Below the pieces are notes generated by a model that did not search any database, had not been told where the DNA came from, and was given only the letters and a program-made list of their open reading frames with translations. A stretch of 64,000 bases of DNA. Origin: Choristoneura fumiferana. Taxonomy: Eukaryota; Arthropoda; Insecta; Lepidoptera; Tortricidae. The stretch lies in assembly GCF_025370935.1 (NCBI RefSeq), contig NC_133496.1, positions 6,539,646 through 6,603,645 on the forward strand, in the 5' to 3' direction. Position 1 is the first letter of the stretch. The number at the start of each line of letters is the position of its first letter. Positions 31,042 to 42,292 of the stretch are shown here, piece after piece. The position numbers were made by a program, and so were the translations under genes.

Positions 31042-31660
31042 TTTGTTAGCTGATCTTTTAGGTACGCGTTTCATCTTGGTAATTTCTTGTTTGATTGAAA
31101 AAGAAAAAAGATGTGTCCAATATTCATTAATAATCTAACTGACAGACTAAAAAGACCATTTTTTTTTTCCCAGAAAACTATTTATTTCTCGGCGTCGTAA
31201 TCGCGCATTAAGAAATCGCACGTCGCTTGCGCTTAAAATACACCGTGTGCATGGGCCCTTAGTGATAGAACTGTAATTCGTAACCTAACATTTTAGGATT
31301 TAATTAAAAAAACTTGTAATGTTTAAGTACATAGAATTCCATAAATTCCTATAATTAATTTACCTCTAAGCTGTAACGTTAACGCGGTCAGAACGGGGTG
31401 CTCTTTGATTCTGTCGAGCTCAATTAATGCCATACCGTGAAATGCTGTAAAACGACTCGCCTCGCCTGCCCCGCCCTCCGGATAGTCCTGTACAAAAGTG
31501 TTAGGTCGTACACAGATTTTGTTGATAACGAATTTAAATTACAAGTGTTCACAATGGTTTTAAGGGTTTAAGTTAACATCCAACACAGATACTAGGAACA
31601 AGGATTTATAACTCAAATAATGATAACACTTCGAACCTGAAAGAACAAGTTACGAATTGA
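31042..31660. other. No feature recognised
   Basis: There is a short GC patch, CGCCTCGCCTGCCCCGCCCT, at about 31459-31478. The rest is AT-rich. Confidence 0.55.
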
Positions 31661-31663
31661 TCT

Positions 31664-31714
31664 TCTTCTTTTTCTTAAAGTGCCACTCCATTACCGGAGG
31701 TTGGCCGTTAGCTA
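31664..31714 (-). mobile_element. Second non-LTR family, terminal fragment
   Basis: CTTCTTCTTTTTCTTAAAGT, GCCACTCCATTACCGGAGGT, TGGCCGTTAGCT matches the terminus at 9025-9065, including the (GAA)n tail and the TANxR-coding end. Confidence 0.65.
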
Positions 31715-32766
31715 CGAAAAGATAAAGAACAAAAATAAAATACTTTCTATTCTATTCTATAACAGTTGTTTTGTTAGAAGGATTAGACAGAATTTATACT
31801 TGAACGTAAATCGACGCAGCCGATTATTAGATTTTGCGTCTTCCCTGTAGACACGCTGAAAAGTATAGGTTTTAAGGCTTGCACGGCGCCTGGGCTATTT
31901 GAAGAAAATACAACTTATTTAAGCACAAAAATAATTTAAGTCAAGTCGTCATCTCTGCCGCATCGTAAGCTCGTTATCCACTTAACAAACAGTCACTGCG
32001 CATTGAAATCTCAACAAAAAACTATTAACACTGTTGTCTATGACAGTACATTTCAACTCAACCTCTTTGTAGTTACTGAAAACTTCTCAACAGATAGTAA
32101 AACCAGTAAAACGGCGTCTGAAGTCTTTACGGCCAGTACTTGGTAGCCAGTGATTCTTTGTATCGGTAAAGAGAACTTTGTACAGCCCAACTGGAAGGGG
32201 CGGGGCCAGTACTTGGAACAGTCGGTAATTTAAATTTGGAATTGGCGCCGTTCGGGTTAGTGCGATTGGCGGGAGTTAGACGTTTAAAAAGATGGATAAA
32301 GCGCTTTCCACATGACACAATTTAATAACAAATCTTTTTTTCATCACACTTGCTCGTCAATGATGTTATTCCATGCCTGTCTACTAAAGGACCATGGCCT
32401 CAATTGTTCCCGCGGGAACTATAGATTTACGTATAGTTTTTCTCCCCAAGGGAGTTATGGCTTTAGTTTTAAAAAGTTAGTAGGTTCGTCATTTCAGACT
32501 AAAGAGGTTTCAAGTCAGCCAACGTTTTATTTACATCTTTAAAACTTAGCTATAACTCAATTTTACCCCATAAAAATTTGCCACGCTTCATGAAACTTCG
32601 TTATTTTTATATTTTAAATTTATATCAAAATTAAATTGTTTTGTAATAATTTTAGTAAATATTTTTAGCACGTTGGAACAATCTGGTCGTAAGACCATTT
32701 GAATTCTAAACACAATTAGCATTATCTATGGTAGACGATTCGAAAAAAGTGAACGAAAGTGACAAT
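31715..32766. other. No gene recognised
   Basis: CCAGTACTTGG occurs twice (about 32132 and 32205) with GTCGGTAATTT. Frames at 32127-32318 and 32312-32542 have no motif. Confidence 0.5.
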
Positions 32767-32896
32767 CAGGGGGGCTACTACGAAATTCGAAAATCGAAGT
32801 TCATATCGTTTTCCTGACGCTAATATTATTTAATACGAGAGTGAGAGGGACGGTACGATACGAACTTCGGTTTTCGAATTTTGTAGTAGCCCCCTG
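32767..32896. mobile_element. MITE-1, complete copy
   Basis: CAGGGGGGCTACTACGAAAT at the left and TTTTGTAGTAGCCCCCTG at the right are perfect or nearly perfect inverted ends. This is the cleanest copy of the family here. Confidence 0.9.
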
Positions 32897-33600
32897 TATT
32901 GGCGGGGAGCCATTATTTTATTCAGTTGTTTTCTTAGCGCCTTTCTTTTACCGACCTGTGAAGTGTTCGGATACAAAATAATTTAATTTTTTGCATTTTT
33001 TTCCTCGCAATGTGATGAAAATTATTGCGTGTATCACGGGCCGTAAGGGGATTATAAACTCGAGTCATTAAAAGCCCGGCGTCGGACTTCTAATAGACTC
33101 TCGTTAGTAATCCCCTTCTTACGCCCCTTGATGCACATGTACTATAATCGCATTGGCTACAATGTGGTTATCTGTGCACATTAAGAAAATAACTCAAATA
33201 CACATTTTATTGCCAACCATTTCGCAACAAAACAAGTTAATAAACACAAGAAATACAAAACTTAACCGCTCTACTTCCAAACATTAAATTATTAGGTAGC
33301 TCAAGCTATGAGCTTATTAGAGTTAATTATAAAGAATAAATTAGGCTAGGGTGAGATTCTAGGAATTCTTAATTGACGCATAAATAGAAGTTGTAAATGT
33401 TATTTACGTGTCTAATTAGTCATTTATTTATAGTATTTGTTTCGCATCACTATCCAACTACTCTAGTTTTTATGAGAAGGTATGTTGTAAATTGAAATAC
33501 ATATGCATTATACTGTCTCAAAAAGGTCATGGTGGCACTAAGTCGCTCTCTTTGCGTCTTGCCACCGAGCTCTATACATTATACATAGATACCCTAAGAG
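32897..33600. other. No feature recognised
   Basis: This is AT-rich spacer. Confidence 0.55.
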
Positions 33601-33607
33601 TCTCCAT

Positions 33608-33690
33608 TAATGAGGGCTAAAAGACAGGGGAAATACCGCTAGATGGCGTTAGTATCTTGAGGTTTTTTTTGACGTTACGGTCTTGCTTGC
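33608..33690. mobile_element. MITE-8, partial copy abutting a second one
   Basis: TTAATGAGGGCTAAAAGACA, ACCGCTAGATGGCGTTAGTA repeats the left end of the element that follows. It is truncated at about 33690. Confidence 0.65.
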
Positions 33691-34105
33691 AATGAGGGCT
33701 ATCGCGTATGAATTCGCCACTAGAGGCGCTAGTGTCACTAGTCATAGTTTTTGGGTGAGCTACGCGGGTTTATTTATAATTAGAATAATTTTGTGAATAT
33801 TTTGCAATATCTGAAATTAATTATGGCCATATTATTAAATATGCGTTCCGGGGCAATGAATGTCTGTGTTTTGAGACAGTTTTATCTTTCGGAAACCTTT
33901 TTCCTCCCTTTTTTCCGAACAAAACGGGGACTATGCAAAACTGTGGCATGCTCGATATTTTTATGGTACGGTTTTAAGGTGTATTAAATATGATTTTAAT
34001 CCAAAATTTGTCTTTACGCCCGTAATAACAGACTTAGAAAGCCATACTTAAAAACCTCACGCAACAGTGCGCCATCTAGTGACACAAAAAACGATAGCCC
34101 TCATT
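33691..34105. mobile_element. MITE-8, about 415 bp
   Basis: The ends AATGAGGGCTATCG and CGATAGCCCTCATT are inverted repeats. Just inside are CGCCACTAGAGGCGCTAGTG at the left and GTGCGCCATCTAGTGACAC at the right, which are also inverted relatives. The interior is AT-rich and non-coding. Short TIR plus subterminal repeats fit a non-autonomous DNA transposon. Confidence 0.82.
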
Positions 34106-34218
34106 GGCTAATAACTAAATGACCCTCTTTGGCATAACATTAATTTCCTAGAAATGAAAACGCATAACACACTTGACAGAACATTATTATCAGATGTAGT
34201 GCTCGATATTTTTCTATC

Positions 34219-34270
34219 ACATTTTATCGGAAAAGTTCGTATTCATCGTGCTCTCTGAGTTAGTTTTAGT
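34219..34270. mobile_element. MITE-10 half copy
   Basis: ATTTTATCGGAAAAGTTCGT, ATTCATCGTGCTCTCTGAGT, TAGTTTTAG corresponds to one arm of the hairpin at 50702-50809. Confidence 0.6.
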
Positions 34271-34371
34271 ACCCGTCGTAAAGCTCTATATTTTTAATTT
34301 TGACACTTAATAATAAAGTTGTATATTAATCGCTATGAAAATGACACTCATTGAATACAGTATTATACGGC

Positions 34372-34448
34372 TGAATGATTGTACGTACGTAGTATGACTA
34401 CTATTATAGTAGTAATTTAATACTTATTTAGTACAGTACAATCATTCA
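34372..34448. repeat. Small hairpin, 13-bp inverted ends
   Basis: TGAATGATTGTAC (34372-34384) and GTACAATCATTCA (34436-34448) are perfect inverted repeats around an AT-rich 51-bp loop. Confidence 0.7.
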
Positions 34449-35400
34449 ATCGTTTTGGCTGCAAAGAGTATCAAAGAAATAGACATACATATATAATACA
34501 CGTACGTCAGCAACACAGATATGAATATAGCCAAAGTGCAAAAAATATGTATACACGTCCTTAATTTTCAGGTAATAAAGTCCTCTAGACATATTTTTGA
34601 CACTTCAAACGTATGTATATTTTGGTTGCTGTTTCAGTACCTACCCTCGAAAATCATAACCCTCCTTTGGGTTAATAGGCGCATCATTCTTATAGCTACC
34701 GTAGTAACTAGTTACATAACGTTATTTTATGTAAATTTAGTTTTCCCTCTAAGTCCCAATTGGGAAACTATTCATTTACATGTTTACCCCTTAGCCCGGA
34801 AGCACACATACAAACAAGCTTATCCCGAATTGAGCTGTTTATCGGTAAGTGAGCCATACATTAAAGTTTATGGGCCATGGAGAGATAGCCTCCCCTTCCC
34901 GCACGCCTTAAATATATTATTGTCCTAGAGCCGCCAGCTTAAAACAAACATCAGGGCTGAAGGTGTTCAAAAAACATGGTGAACTCGCGCTTACATCACT
35001 TATTTAACACGATGGTGATCAAATATTAATGAGTTCCTAGAAAACTGTTATGTTTTGAACTGTAATGCTGTGACTTTTGCGAAGCAGAATATAAACAGGG
35101 TGTTTGAGAGAATTTTGAAGCCATAATGAAGATCAGCGCTGTTTTAAACTCAAACAAATAATGATAACGATTTCTATATCTTAAGATTTAACCTATTTAG
35201 ATATTTTTGAGTTTTTGTCACACCGTCTCTGTCAATACAAAATTAAGGTTTATTAGATGGGGTGACATTAAACTCATAAGTTTTGATCGTTACTACATAC
35301 ATCACAAACACAAAAAAAATCACAAACACATACCCACAATCCTTGTTCCCAAATATTTTCCTTAACTGAAGTCATCGAAATACATTTTTTGCCCTACAAT
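34449..35400. other. No gene supported
   Basis: A 135-codon plus frame at 34521-34928 is the longest without a repeat in it. It has hydrophobic stretches (LLWVNRRIILIATVV...) but no family match and AT-rich codon use. I do not call it a gene. Confidence 0.5.
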
Positions 35401-35402
35401 TT

Positions 35403-35550
35403 TAGGGATAGAGACTTTCCTAAGTCCTTCTCAGAGGCCCCAAACGATCCCTAAACCCAATTTCATCATTTAAGTGCGTTCTTTCGCACTTTAAGTGTCA
35501 AAGCGTAACAAATAAACATACCTACACACTTTCGCATTTATAATAGCACC
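35403..35550 (+). repeat. Rpt-A, diverged copy
   Basis: GGGATAGAGACTTTCCTAAG, TCCTTCTCAGAGGCCCCAAA, CCAATTTCATCATTTAAG and the end CACTTTCGCATTTATAATAG keep the order of the family. Its AAGTGCG...CGCACTT stem at about 35473-35494 is a local novelty. Confidence 0.6.
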
Positions 35551-35799
35551 TCTAGTAAGGATGATAACGCAAAGTAGGTAAAAAGGGGGCCATTACGATA
35601 ACGTAGGTATTTGTTCCCCTTCTATTACGAATGGCTGCCCACTTACATGGATTTGTGGCCGGAAAGAACATGGCGGACGCCTTGCTAGTCGTAGGGGTAA
35701 ACACAGCTATTTGGCACAATTTTTTTAATTCCTGGCCACCGTATTTAGCTTAAGGAGACGTGAATTAACGTGGATAGGTAAGTAGATAGAATATACAAT

Positions 35800-35924
35800 A
35801 CAGTACAATGGCTCTTTATTGAACACCAACGAACACATAGTAAGCAGTACAGAAAACACAAGTAATATTACTTATAGAGATTCTCTAAGGTAATCTACAG
35901 GCGGTCTTATCGTTCGCTTCCAAG
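35800..35924 (-). mobile_element. LINE-T tail
   Basis: The inverse reads CTTGGAAGCGAACGATAAGA, CCGCCTGTAGATT, GTTTTCTGTACTGC, TGTTCAATAAAGAGCCATTG and TACTGTATTGTA. The motif AGCG..CGATAAG.CCGCCT also precedes the tail of the copies at 39272 and 61480. Confidence 0.75.
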
Positions 35925-35945
35925 CAGCAGCAGCAGCAGCAGCAG
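35924..35945 (+). repeat. (GCA)n microsatellite
   Basis: Seven uninterrupted GCA/CAG units directly beside the 5' side of the LINE-T tail. Confidence 0.95.
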
Positions 35946-36364
35946 TGGCATCAAAGGCAGCAGACGTCCAGAACAGCTCAGCCTAGTTTGGTTGGAGTCT
36001 GACTGACGGATATAACAGGATGTAATTTTGAACGTGATCCAAAATACCTTTGTAATTAATGTTTCTAGTTTAGTTAATGTTGGAAAATATAACATTAGGT
36101 AATTAATTTGTCAAAATTAGATAAAAGCGGTTTCCGTACATTATTGACGTTTTAGACTATCGCGGTCATTATTAATTTTATGATTTAAATTCGGGTTCTG
36201 TTCCGCGTACCTACCTTGATTGAATCATTTGAACTTGATGTATTGAAACCGCAAATTTTATCTGACTAATTTCAACAATGAGTATGAGCATTATATTGTT
36301 TAGCATAAGCTGAGCTAGAAACATTAATTTTTGATCACGTTAAAAAATACATCTGTGACATAAG

Positions 36365-36500
36365 TACAGTCACCAGCATTAATATCTGCCACAGCGGAGC
36401 GTGCAAAAATATCTGACACGTCCTTCCGGCCCTAGAAATAGAGTCGTATCAGATATTTAAGCATGCTTGTTGTGTCAGATAATTGGTGCTGGTGACTGTA
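36365..36500. mobile_element. MITE-6, TA-flanked hairpin
   Basis: TACAGTCACCAGCATTAATA, TCTG at the left, and CAGATAATTGGTGCTGGTGA, CTGTA inverted at the right. It has TA borders and CAGT ends as in MITE-2, but a different body. Confidence 0.9.
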
Positions 36501-36655
36501 CCTACGTTGAGCAACGCGTTATAGTAACGTATGTGACGTGTCCTCAGTACTCGGTTCTACTCGTTACCTACCTTAGCCAATATTTTTCGTCGGACCAAAA
36601 CATGTTATTTACTGATTATAAAAGTAGTAGGTAGGTAGGTTAAGTGTTTTTTGTG

Positions 36656-36781
36656 TATCCTCCTAACGCCCAAGTAATTTTTTTAACTTATGAGCATCAA
36701 ACTTTATGTCATTTATGATAGAGTTTGATTTAAAATTACAATAAGTCCTTTATAAAGGACTCTGGGCGTTAGGAGGGTATA
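36656..36781. mobile_element. MITE-7
   Basis: CCTCCTAACGCCCA at the left and TGGGCGTTAGGAGG at the right are perfect inverted ends next to TA. A perfect 16-bp palindrome, GTCCTTTATAAAGGAC, lies inside at about 36746-36761. Confidence 0.8.
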
Positions 36782-38528
36782 AATAAATAAAAACTAGATT
36801 TTTGATTTTTTTTTAGCGCCGTAATATATATGTGTAAAGTACACCGTGTTCATAGGTTCTCACCCCCACTTTTTAATAAAAACATCCCGCCGACTGCGCA
36901 GGAAATTGATTTTTATCCCGCCCCGTGACGAGTGGCAGCCATTGTGAATTTTTCATGTCATTTTTATATCCGCAGCTTTCCCAGCTTTTGGAGCTTCGAT
37001 GGCGACGACGAACTTTGTTGCAGCTTTTATTCGAGTGATAGTAATACCATGTTATTCGGAAGTAGGTATCAAGAGAGACCCTCCGAATGCATTTAGAACA
37101 CCCTTGTTTACCACAAGAGACTTTTCCTTCCTGCTCGAAGGTGTTGACAGAAAAAAAGGAATTTAAAGGTATTTTTTTGAGATTATGAGCAAGTGCTTTG
37201 AAATGTTACTATTTCTATTTTTCCACGTATTTTTCGGTGAATATTTCCGATATATTATTTATGTAAAAAGTATTTTTGGGACGTCGATTTTTGTGAGGAA
37301 TTTTGACTCTGAGATAGTGCAAATCTACCATACGTAAGACCGACCATTTCCATAGCTTAATGGTTTATTAAGAAAAACCACATTATGATAAAACCCGAAA
37401 TTCCGAAAATTCATTAAATTCGAAATTCACGTACCTACATTATTTTATTAACCAACGAACTGAAATAAATTTTGCTCAAGAAAAAAGAAAATAAAAATCC
37501 TGGCATCATCAAAAACTAGCGCCTCAAATTTCGAACGTTGACATGACGTCCGTCATTTTAAATTTCGAACTGCCGAAAAATCTCACGGCCAGACATCGGA
37601 TCGCCCGTTTTTCCAATTTCCCCGCCTAGGCATATCACGCGTCCGCTCGACTGACTTACACTGTTATACCATGAAAACTAAAACAACTCATGTCCATATG
37701 AATTTTGAAAAGACATACGCCCTTTTTGTTTGGTGAAGTTTTATCCTGCGTTATTAAAATGGACCGAATAACTTTTTTATGAAAGTCTATGTGATGCAGG
37801 TGGGCTTTCAATTTTGTTCGTTGCCAGTGGTTTAGATGGATTTGACTGAATGAAAATGGTGGGATATGTGTGTTTTGATTCGTAACTTTTGCGTAAAATT
37901 TTCAAATAGGTATGTCAAGTAAGTATTCAAAATGCACTATCTTGATTAACTATGTGACGCGCCTGGTTTTAGGCCTATGCCTATACAAAGCATAACTAAA
38001 ATATACTTAGAGACTGTATGTCAAACATTATAAGTATGATAGGATCAAAAATGTAATTTCAATGTTTTGCCCGTGGTTTTGTTACCCAGAGCTCCTTTAC
38101 ACATTAATCATAATATCTTAATTCCTAAGTTAACACAGATATATAAATATAACCAAAAACATGTAATTTTTTTGATTACGTCAAAAAATAGGTACTATTT
38201 TTAAGGTTTCATAACACAATCCATTTTAATTCTAAAATCACTAACACGAAAAACTAATCACCGTTCGCACAATCTCAGCCAACCATCACCCATCCATCCC
38301 GCAAAGCAAACACGCGGCGATAAACTGTTGTAAGTACAATCGCATAAGGATATCGCAAGTCGAATGTCACATAGTAGAATATCGCGTTACGCGGGGCGGC
38401 GGGCGATAATGCGCGCCACGCGCCCGCTTATGAAATTCGATGTCGTCCTATGAGTGGTGGCAATAGATGCGACAGTCTTGTATGGAATATTATGTAAATA
38501 ATTTTTTATGTAACATCGTAGGTTTTGT
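36782..38528. other. No gene recognised
   Basis: The GC-richer patch 36885-37020 has CCCGCCGACTGCGCAGG and CCGCCCCGTGACGAGTGGC. It could be regulatory DNA. The rest is AT-rich. Confidence 0.5.
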
Positions 38529-38530
38529 AA

Positions 38531-38622
38531 GTGACATTTGAAATTTACTAGCTTTATGGTCAAGGAAAACATCGTGAGAAAACGTGCAATACCTGTGAAG
38601 AAATTTAAAACTCCCAAACCCA
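38531..38622 (+). mobile_element. SINE-1, internal fragment
   Basis: GTGACATTTGAAATTTACTA, GCTTTATGGTCAAGGAAAAC, ATCGTGAGAAAACGTGCAAT, ACCTGTGAAGAAATTTAAAA follows the body of SINE-1. Both ends are missing. Confidence 0.75.
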
Positions 38623-38625
38623 GAA

Positions 38626-39270
38626 AAAAAAATGTCTAATAAAAGGTGCCCTCCAGTAGACTAACGTGAGTAAATTAAATAATACTTAAAACATTAACGT
38701 GAACATTACTTAGGCAAGCGTGCTCCATCTTAGTCTACACATCTTCGCTTACCATCAGGCATGATTGTGGTCAAACGCATGCCTATTTCTGTAAAAGAAA
38801 AACAATAAGACAATTTATTGCACTTGCTCCAGAGATAAGATCGCATTTGCGGTGATTTATATCTGTTATACTTTTATATTTGAATAAATGTTAGCATTAA
38901 AATACATAATTAATCACCGACGAATTTGCCGCAGGTTTACTTAAACACAAACTAGTTGTAAGTACCTTACTATTGCTTCTTTGGCGATCTTAAACGCTGT
39001 TGCCTCTCAGAGACCACCAAACGTATCCACTATCTGCATTTTACTTCTCTATATCACCCCTCGTTAAGCTACCCTTGTAAAAGCGCGTGAATAGGGCTAA
39101 TCCAACACGCGCGGGGCTAAAGTGAATCAATTAAAGATAAGCAAATATGCCCCATTGTGAGGGAGGAATTTGTTGGGAGAGGAAATTAACTTTTCGCACC
39201 CTTGGGAGAGTAAAGTCGTAAGCGAACATACGTTTTAAGAATAAAGTAAATAGTTCGATAATGAATAGCC
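38626..39270. other. No feature recognised
   Basis: This is AT-rich spacer. Confidence 0.55.
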
Positions 39271-39271
39271 G

Positions 39272-39393
39272 GCTTTACAATACAATACAATACAAATATT
39301 ACGAAAAGCAGTACAAACACATTACAAAAATAGAAAAATTCAGGTAGACAATGGGCAGTCTTATCGCTAAAAAGCGATCTATTCCAGACAACC
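39272..39393 (-). mobile_element. LINE-T tail
   Basis: The inverse reads GGTTGTCTGGAATAGATCGC, TTTTTAGCGATAAGACTGCC, CATTGTCTACCTG and ends TTGTATTGTATTGTATTGTA. The GATCGCTTTTTAGCGATAAG segment is a small conserved hairpin near the LINE 3' end. Confidence 0.78.
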
Positions 39394-39633
39394 AATTTCT
39401 GCGAAATTAATAAATATGAACAGACTAATGTAGGTGTACTTAATGATCATCAAAAAATTTCACTTTATTCTTGATACATTTATGATGTTCTTAAACTTGC
39501 ACGATCGTCACTTAGTTGTACCTATGAAAAATAAAATACCGATATATCTTAGTTTGTAGTATTCAATCACACTACCTACATAGATAGTATATTTTTGTCG
39601 TGATTGAGAATCGGGAGTGTTACTGTTATCCAT

Positions 39634-39853
39634 ACTAATATTACAAATGCGAGTGCGTGTGTGTTTGTACGTTTGTCTGTCTTCCACGTCGAAACGAAGT
39701 GACGAATCGACTTGATTTTTGGCACAGAGATAGTTTATGGGCCAGAGAGTGACTCAGGCTACTTTTTATCCCAGAAAAATGCACAGTTCCCGAGGGAACA
39801 GCGCGCGAAAACCGAATTCAATGCGGGCGAAGCCACGGGCAAAAGCTAGTCTA
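39634..39853 (-). repeat. Rpt-A, full-length copy
   Basis: The inverse starts ACTAGCTTTTGCCCGTGGCT, has GGGAACTGTGCATTTTTCTG, GGATAAAAAGTAGCCTGAGT, and ends CATTTGTAATATTAGTATGG. The full length is about 218 bp. Confidence 0.85.
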
Positions 39854-39904
39854 CCAATATGTATTTGGACATGAACTAAACTGACTTACCTTAAAGATAC
39901 GCCA

Positions 39905-39980
39905 TCTCATTCTAAGAGAAGGCCTGTGTCCAGCTCAGTAGGACGTAAATAGGCTGGGATGATGATTATGATGATGATAC
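39905..39980 (+). mobile_element. SINE-1, 3' fragment
   Basis: TCTCATTCTAAGAGAAGGCC, TGTGTCCAGCTCAGTAGGAC, GTAAATAGGCTGGGATGATG. Confidence 0.8.
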
Positions 39981-40364
39981 GTTCTGAATACGTTACGCGG
40001 TTACGAAAGTTAGTAGCATTCGATGAAAAAAAAGTACCTAAACATTTATTTTCTCACTCCGATCTAATAATAAATATTTGGGTACTTTATGGTCCAAGCA
40101 AAAACATATAATGCACACTTACACCATTATTCCACGGAGGGGTGCACCGGGTTTTGACCATGCATCATACGCACCCTGTTAATTGTAAATTGTTCTACTG
40201 TTATTTGATAGCGCTGTGATTTTCGTCAAAGTTTATTTATAACTATCTTTTACCCGCGGCTTCGCTCGCGTGAACCATAAACATTTCAAAGAAGCAAGTG
40301 AGCATGTAAGCAAGCATGCAAGCAATCAAGCAGTTAGTACGCCAGTGGTGGTAATGAAAATCAG

Positions 40365-40427
40365 TTAATCATCATCATCATCCAAGCCTATATATGCCCC
40401 ACTGCTGGCCACAGGCCTCCTATCATC
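40365..40427 (-). mobile_element. SINE-1 micro-insertion, 63 bp with TSD
   Basis: Only (CAT)n, CCAAGCCTATATATGCCCCA, CTGCTGGCCACAGGCCTCC of the SINE 3' end is present, bordered by ATGAAAATCAG at 40354-40364 and 40428-40438. The 11-bp repeat is a clear TSD, so this was a complete insertion event and not a piece of a longer copy. Confidence 0.85.
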
Positions 40428-40462
40428 ATGAAAATCAGAAAATCAGTTATTTAATTTATTTT

Positions 40463-40680
40463 AGCTACTGCCCGCGACGCCACGCAGAAGTCGTTTATCG
40501 CTATCCCGCCGGAACTATGCTATTTTCCGGGATAAAAACTGTCCTATGTCCTTCCCCTGGACACAAACTATCTGTTTACCGAATTTCATCTAAATCGAAT
40601 CAGTAGATCCAGAGATTACATCCTACAACCTCACAAACTCACAAACTTTACCTCTTTATAATATTAAGTATAGAAGTATA
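40463..40680 (+). repeat. Rpt-A copy
   Basis: AGCTACTGCCCGCGACGCCA, CTATTTTCCGGGATAAAAAC, CGAATTTCATCTAAATCG, and the end TTATAATATTAAGTATAG. A start fragment of another copy (TTTTACCCGCGGCTTCGCTC) is at about 40248-40270. Confidence 0.85.
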
Positions 40681-40854
40681 GATATAGTTGGTTGATACAA
40701 CTATAACCATAGTACGATTATAAACAGTAAATAAAAAACAGATAAAAGGCATTTTTAATACAGAATTAGGTACTAACAAAGTTGAAGCATTTTTTGTCAA
40801 AAAGGTTACCATACTTAATTTTTATTTTTTTATTGTAATATTCTATATCGTAAG

Positions 40855-41008
40855 ACCCGCCTCTTAGAATGAAAGGGCTCGTTCCCACGCGGGCCAAGAG
40901 CGAATCGGTTACTTCACACACACCATTGAATTATTTCGCAGGTGTGTTTAAGTTTTCTTACAATGCTTTCCTTTACCCTAAAACTCGTGGTAAATTTCAA
41001 ACAAACAA
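40855..41008 (-). mobile_element. SINE-1, middle fragment
   Basis: CGCCTCTTAGAATGAAAGGG, CTCGTTCCCACGCGGGCCAA, CACACACACCATTGAATTAT, AAAACTCGTGGTAAATTTCA. It lacks both the tail and the tRNA head. It is a separate relic from the micro-insertion at 40365. Confidence 0.85.
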
Positions 41009-41077
41009 AAAATGACCAAAAAATAAACTGGTCCAAAATATGTAGAGCACAATTCGGCTTTTAATACATACCTACTG

Positions 41078-41165
41078 TTAGAGATCCCTTACAAATAAGT
41101 TCGCCTTTGTACATGTATCTCAACGTTGGTCAATTGTGTTTATCTCTTTATTCCTTTTTAAATTT
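41078..41165 (+). mobile_element. LINE-T tail
   Basis: TAGAGATCCCTTACAAATAA, GTTCGCCTTTGTACATGTAT, CTCAACGTTGGTCAATTGTG. It matches 61480-61560. Confidence 0.78.
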
Positions 41166-42028
41166 ATAGGTTCACTAATTTAATTATGTCGATTTCTGTT
41201 TCGCAGACTTTTCATCACATGCGAAACATTGAGCTGTAAAGCGTTAGTCTGCGAAGCAACTCATCTGCGACTCTTTACTCGACCAAACTTTTTCTGAGAA
41301 CGAAAATCTGCTATTCGTTTGCAGGCGAAACATTAAGTGTCACTATATCTGTCAGAATTCACATAAAATGCCCATAACGCCATGAGCTTAAACAGTGGCT
41401 ATAATGACATAATGTACCCATAAAATGGTCCCTTGGGCAACCACACTACACGATTATTGACATTTCACACCGCGGCTTGCCCGCCACCCACCAACTAAAT
41501 TACAATTTATTACTTTTTTAATGTGAGAACACCAAACAATTCAAATCCACGGCTTACGCTTGTAAGCCTCATTTGAATTTTTTATTAATATTCGGTTAAT
41601 AAATCCCCGACGGATAATGGATAGTAATAATAAAGCTGGTTATTGTTATTATTATTAATTTAGTTATGAATTATTCAGAGGGTGTAATGAGGGTGATTGT
41701 GAATGATTGGGTTTGGGGATAAAGACGTTTTGAGGTTTCGTGGTTTGATTTAGGAGTTTTGTTTAATTAGGAAATTAGGGATTTCAAAGGTAGCGAAGGT
41801 AATGATACGAAAGAACTCGTTTAATATTTGTCAAGGTTTAAGCATAGGTATGTTTTAAGTTTAGGTTATAGGTACCAGCACATAGTTTTAAGTAGAACAA
41901 AAGATTAAAACGTTGGTTAAAAATCGTTTCTCGCCCGATTTTTTCTTGCATCGTTTTGCGAATTTTATGTACTTTCTCGCTTGTCTAAGGTCACTACAAA
42001 TCTTTCCCGTGGTTATGTATTTTCCTAA
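41166..42028. other. No gene recognised
   Basis: TTTCGCAGAC (about 41205) and GTCTGCGAAG (about 41259) are an inverted pair. GCGAAACATT occurs twice (about 41221 and 41324). This may be an eroded hairpin element. Confidence 0.45.
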
Positions 42029-42030
42029 AA

Positions 42031-42292
42031 TTTTTATTATTCAACTGGATGGCAAACGAGCAAGTGGGTCTCCTGATGGTAAGAGATCAGCACCGCCCAT
42101 AGACACCTGCTGCAGATGCGTTGCCAACCTAGAGGCCTAAGATGCGATACCGCAAGCGCCAGAAATTTCACTGGCTGTCTTACTCTCCACGCCGAAACAC
42201 AACAGTGCAAGCAATGCTGCTTCACGGCAGGATTAGCGAGCAAAATGGTGATAGCAATCCGGGCAGACCATGCACAAGGTCCTATCACCTGC
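42031..42292 (-). mobile_element. Retroposed LINE-tail/SINE element (GGTGGTAGGACC type)
   Basis: In its own direction it starts GCAGGTGATAGGACCTTGTG, passes CTGCCGTGAAGCAGC, GTTGTGTTTCGGCGTGGAGA, GCATCTGCAGCAGGTG and GATCTCTTACCATCAGGAGA, and ends GTTTGCCATCCAGTTGAATA followed by ATAAAAA. It resembles the tail of a very abundant Bombyx LINE-derived repeat (TGCCGTGAAGCAGTAATGCG type). A second copy in the opposite orientation is at 43220-43470. Open frames across both are read-through of the repeat. Confidence 0.85.

Noticed and set aside
34521..34928. 135-codon open frame, longest without repeat content
   Set aside because: No domain, AT-driven composition, no splice or promoter context. It is consistent with a chance frame.
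35924..35945. (CAG)n as coding polyglutamine/polyleucine
   Set aside because: It is a short microsatellite beside a LINE tail with no supporting gene structure.
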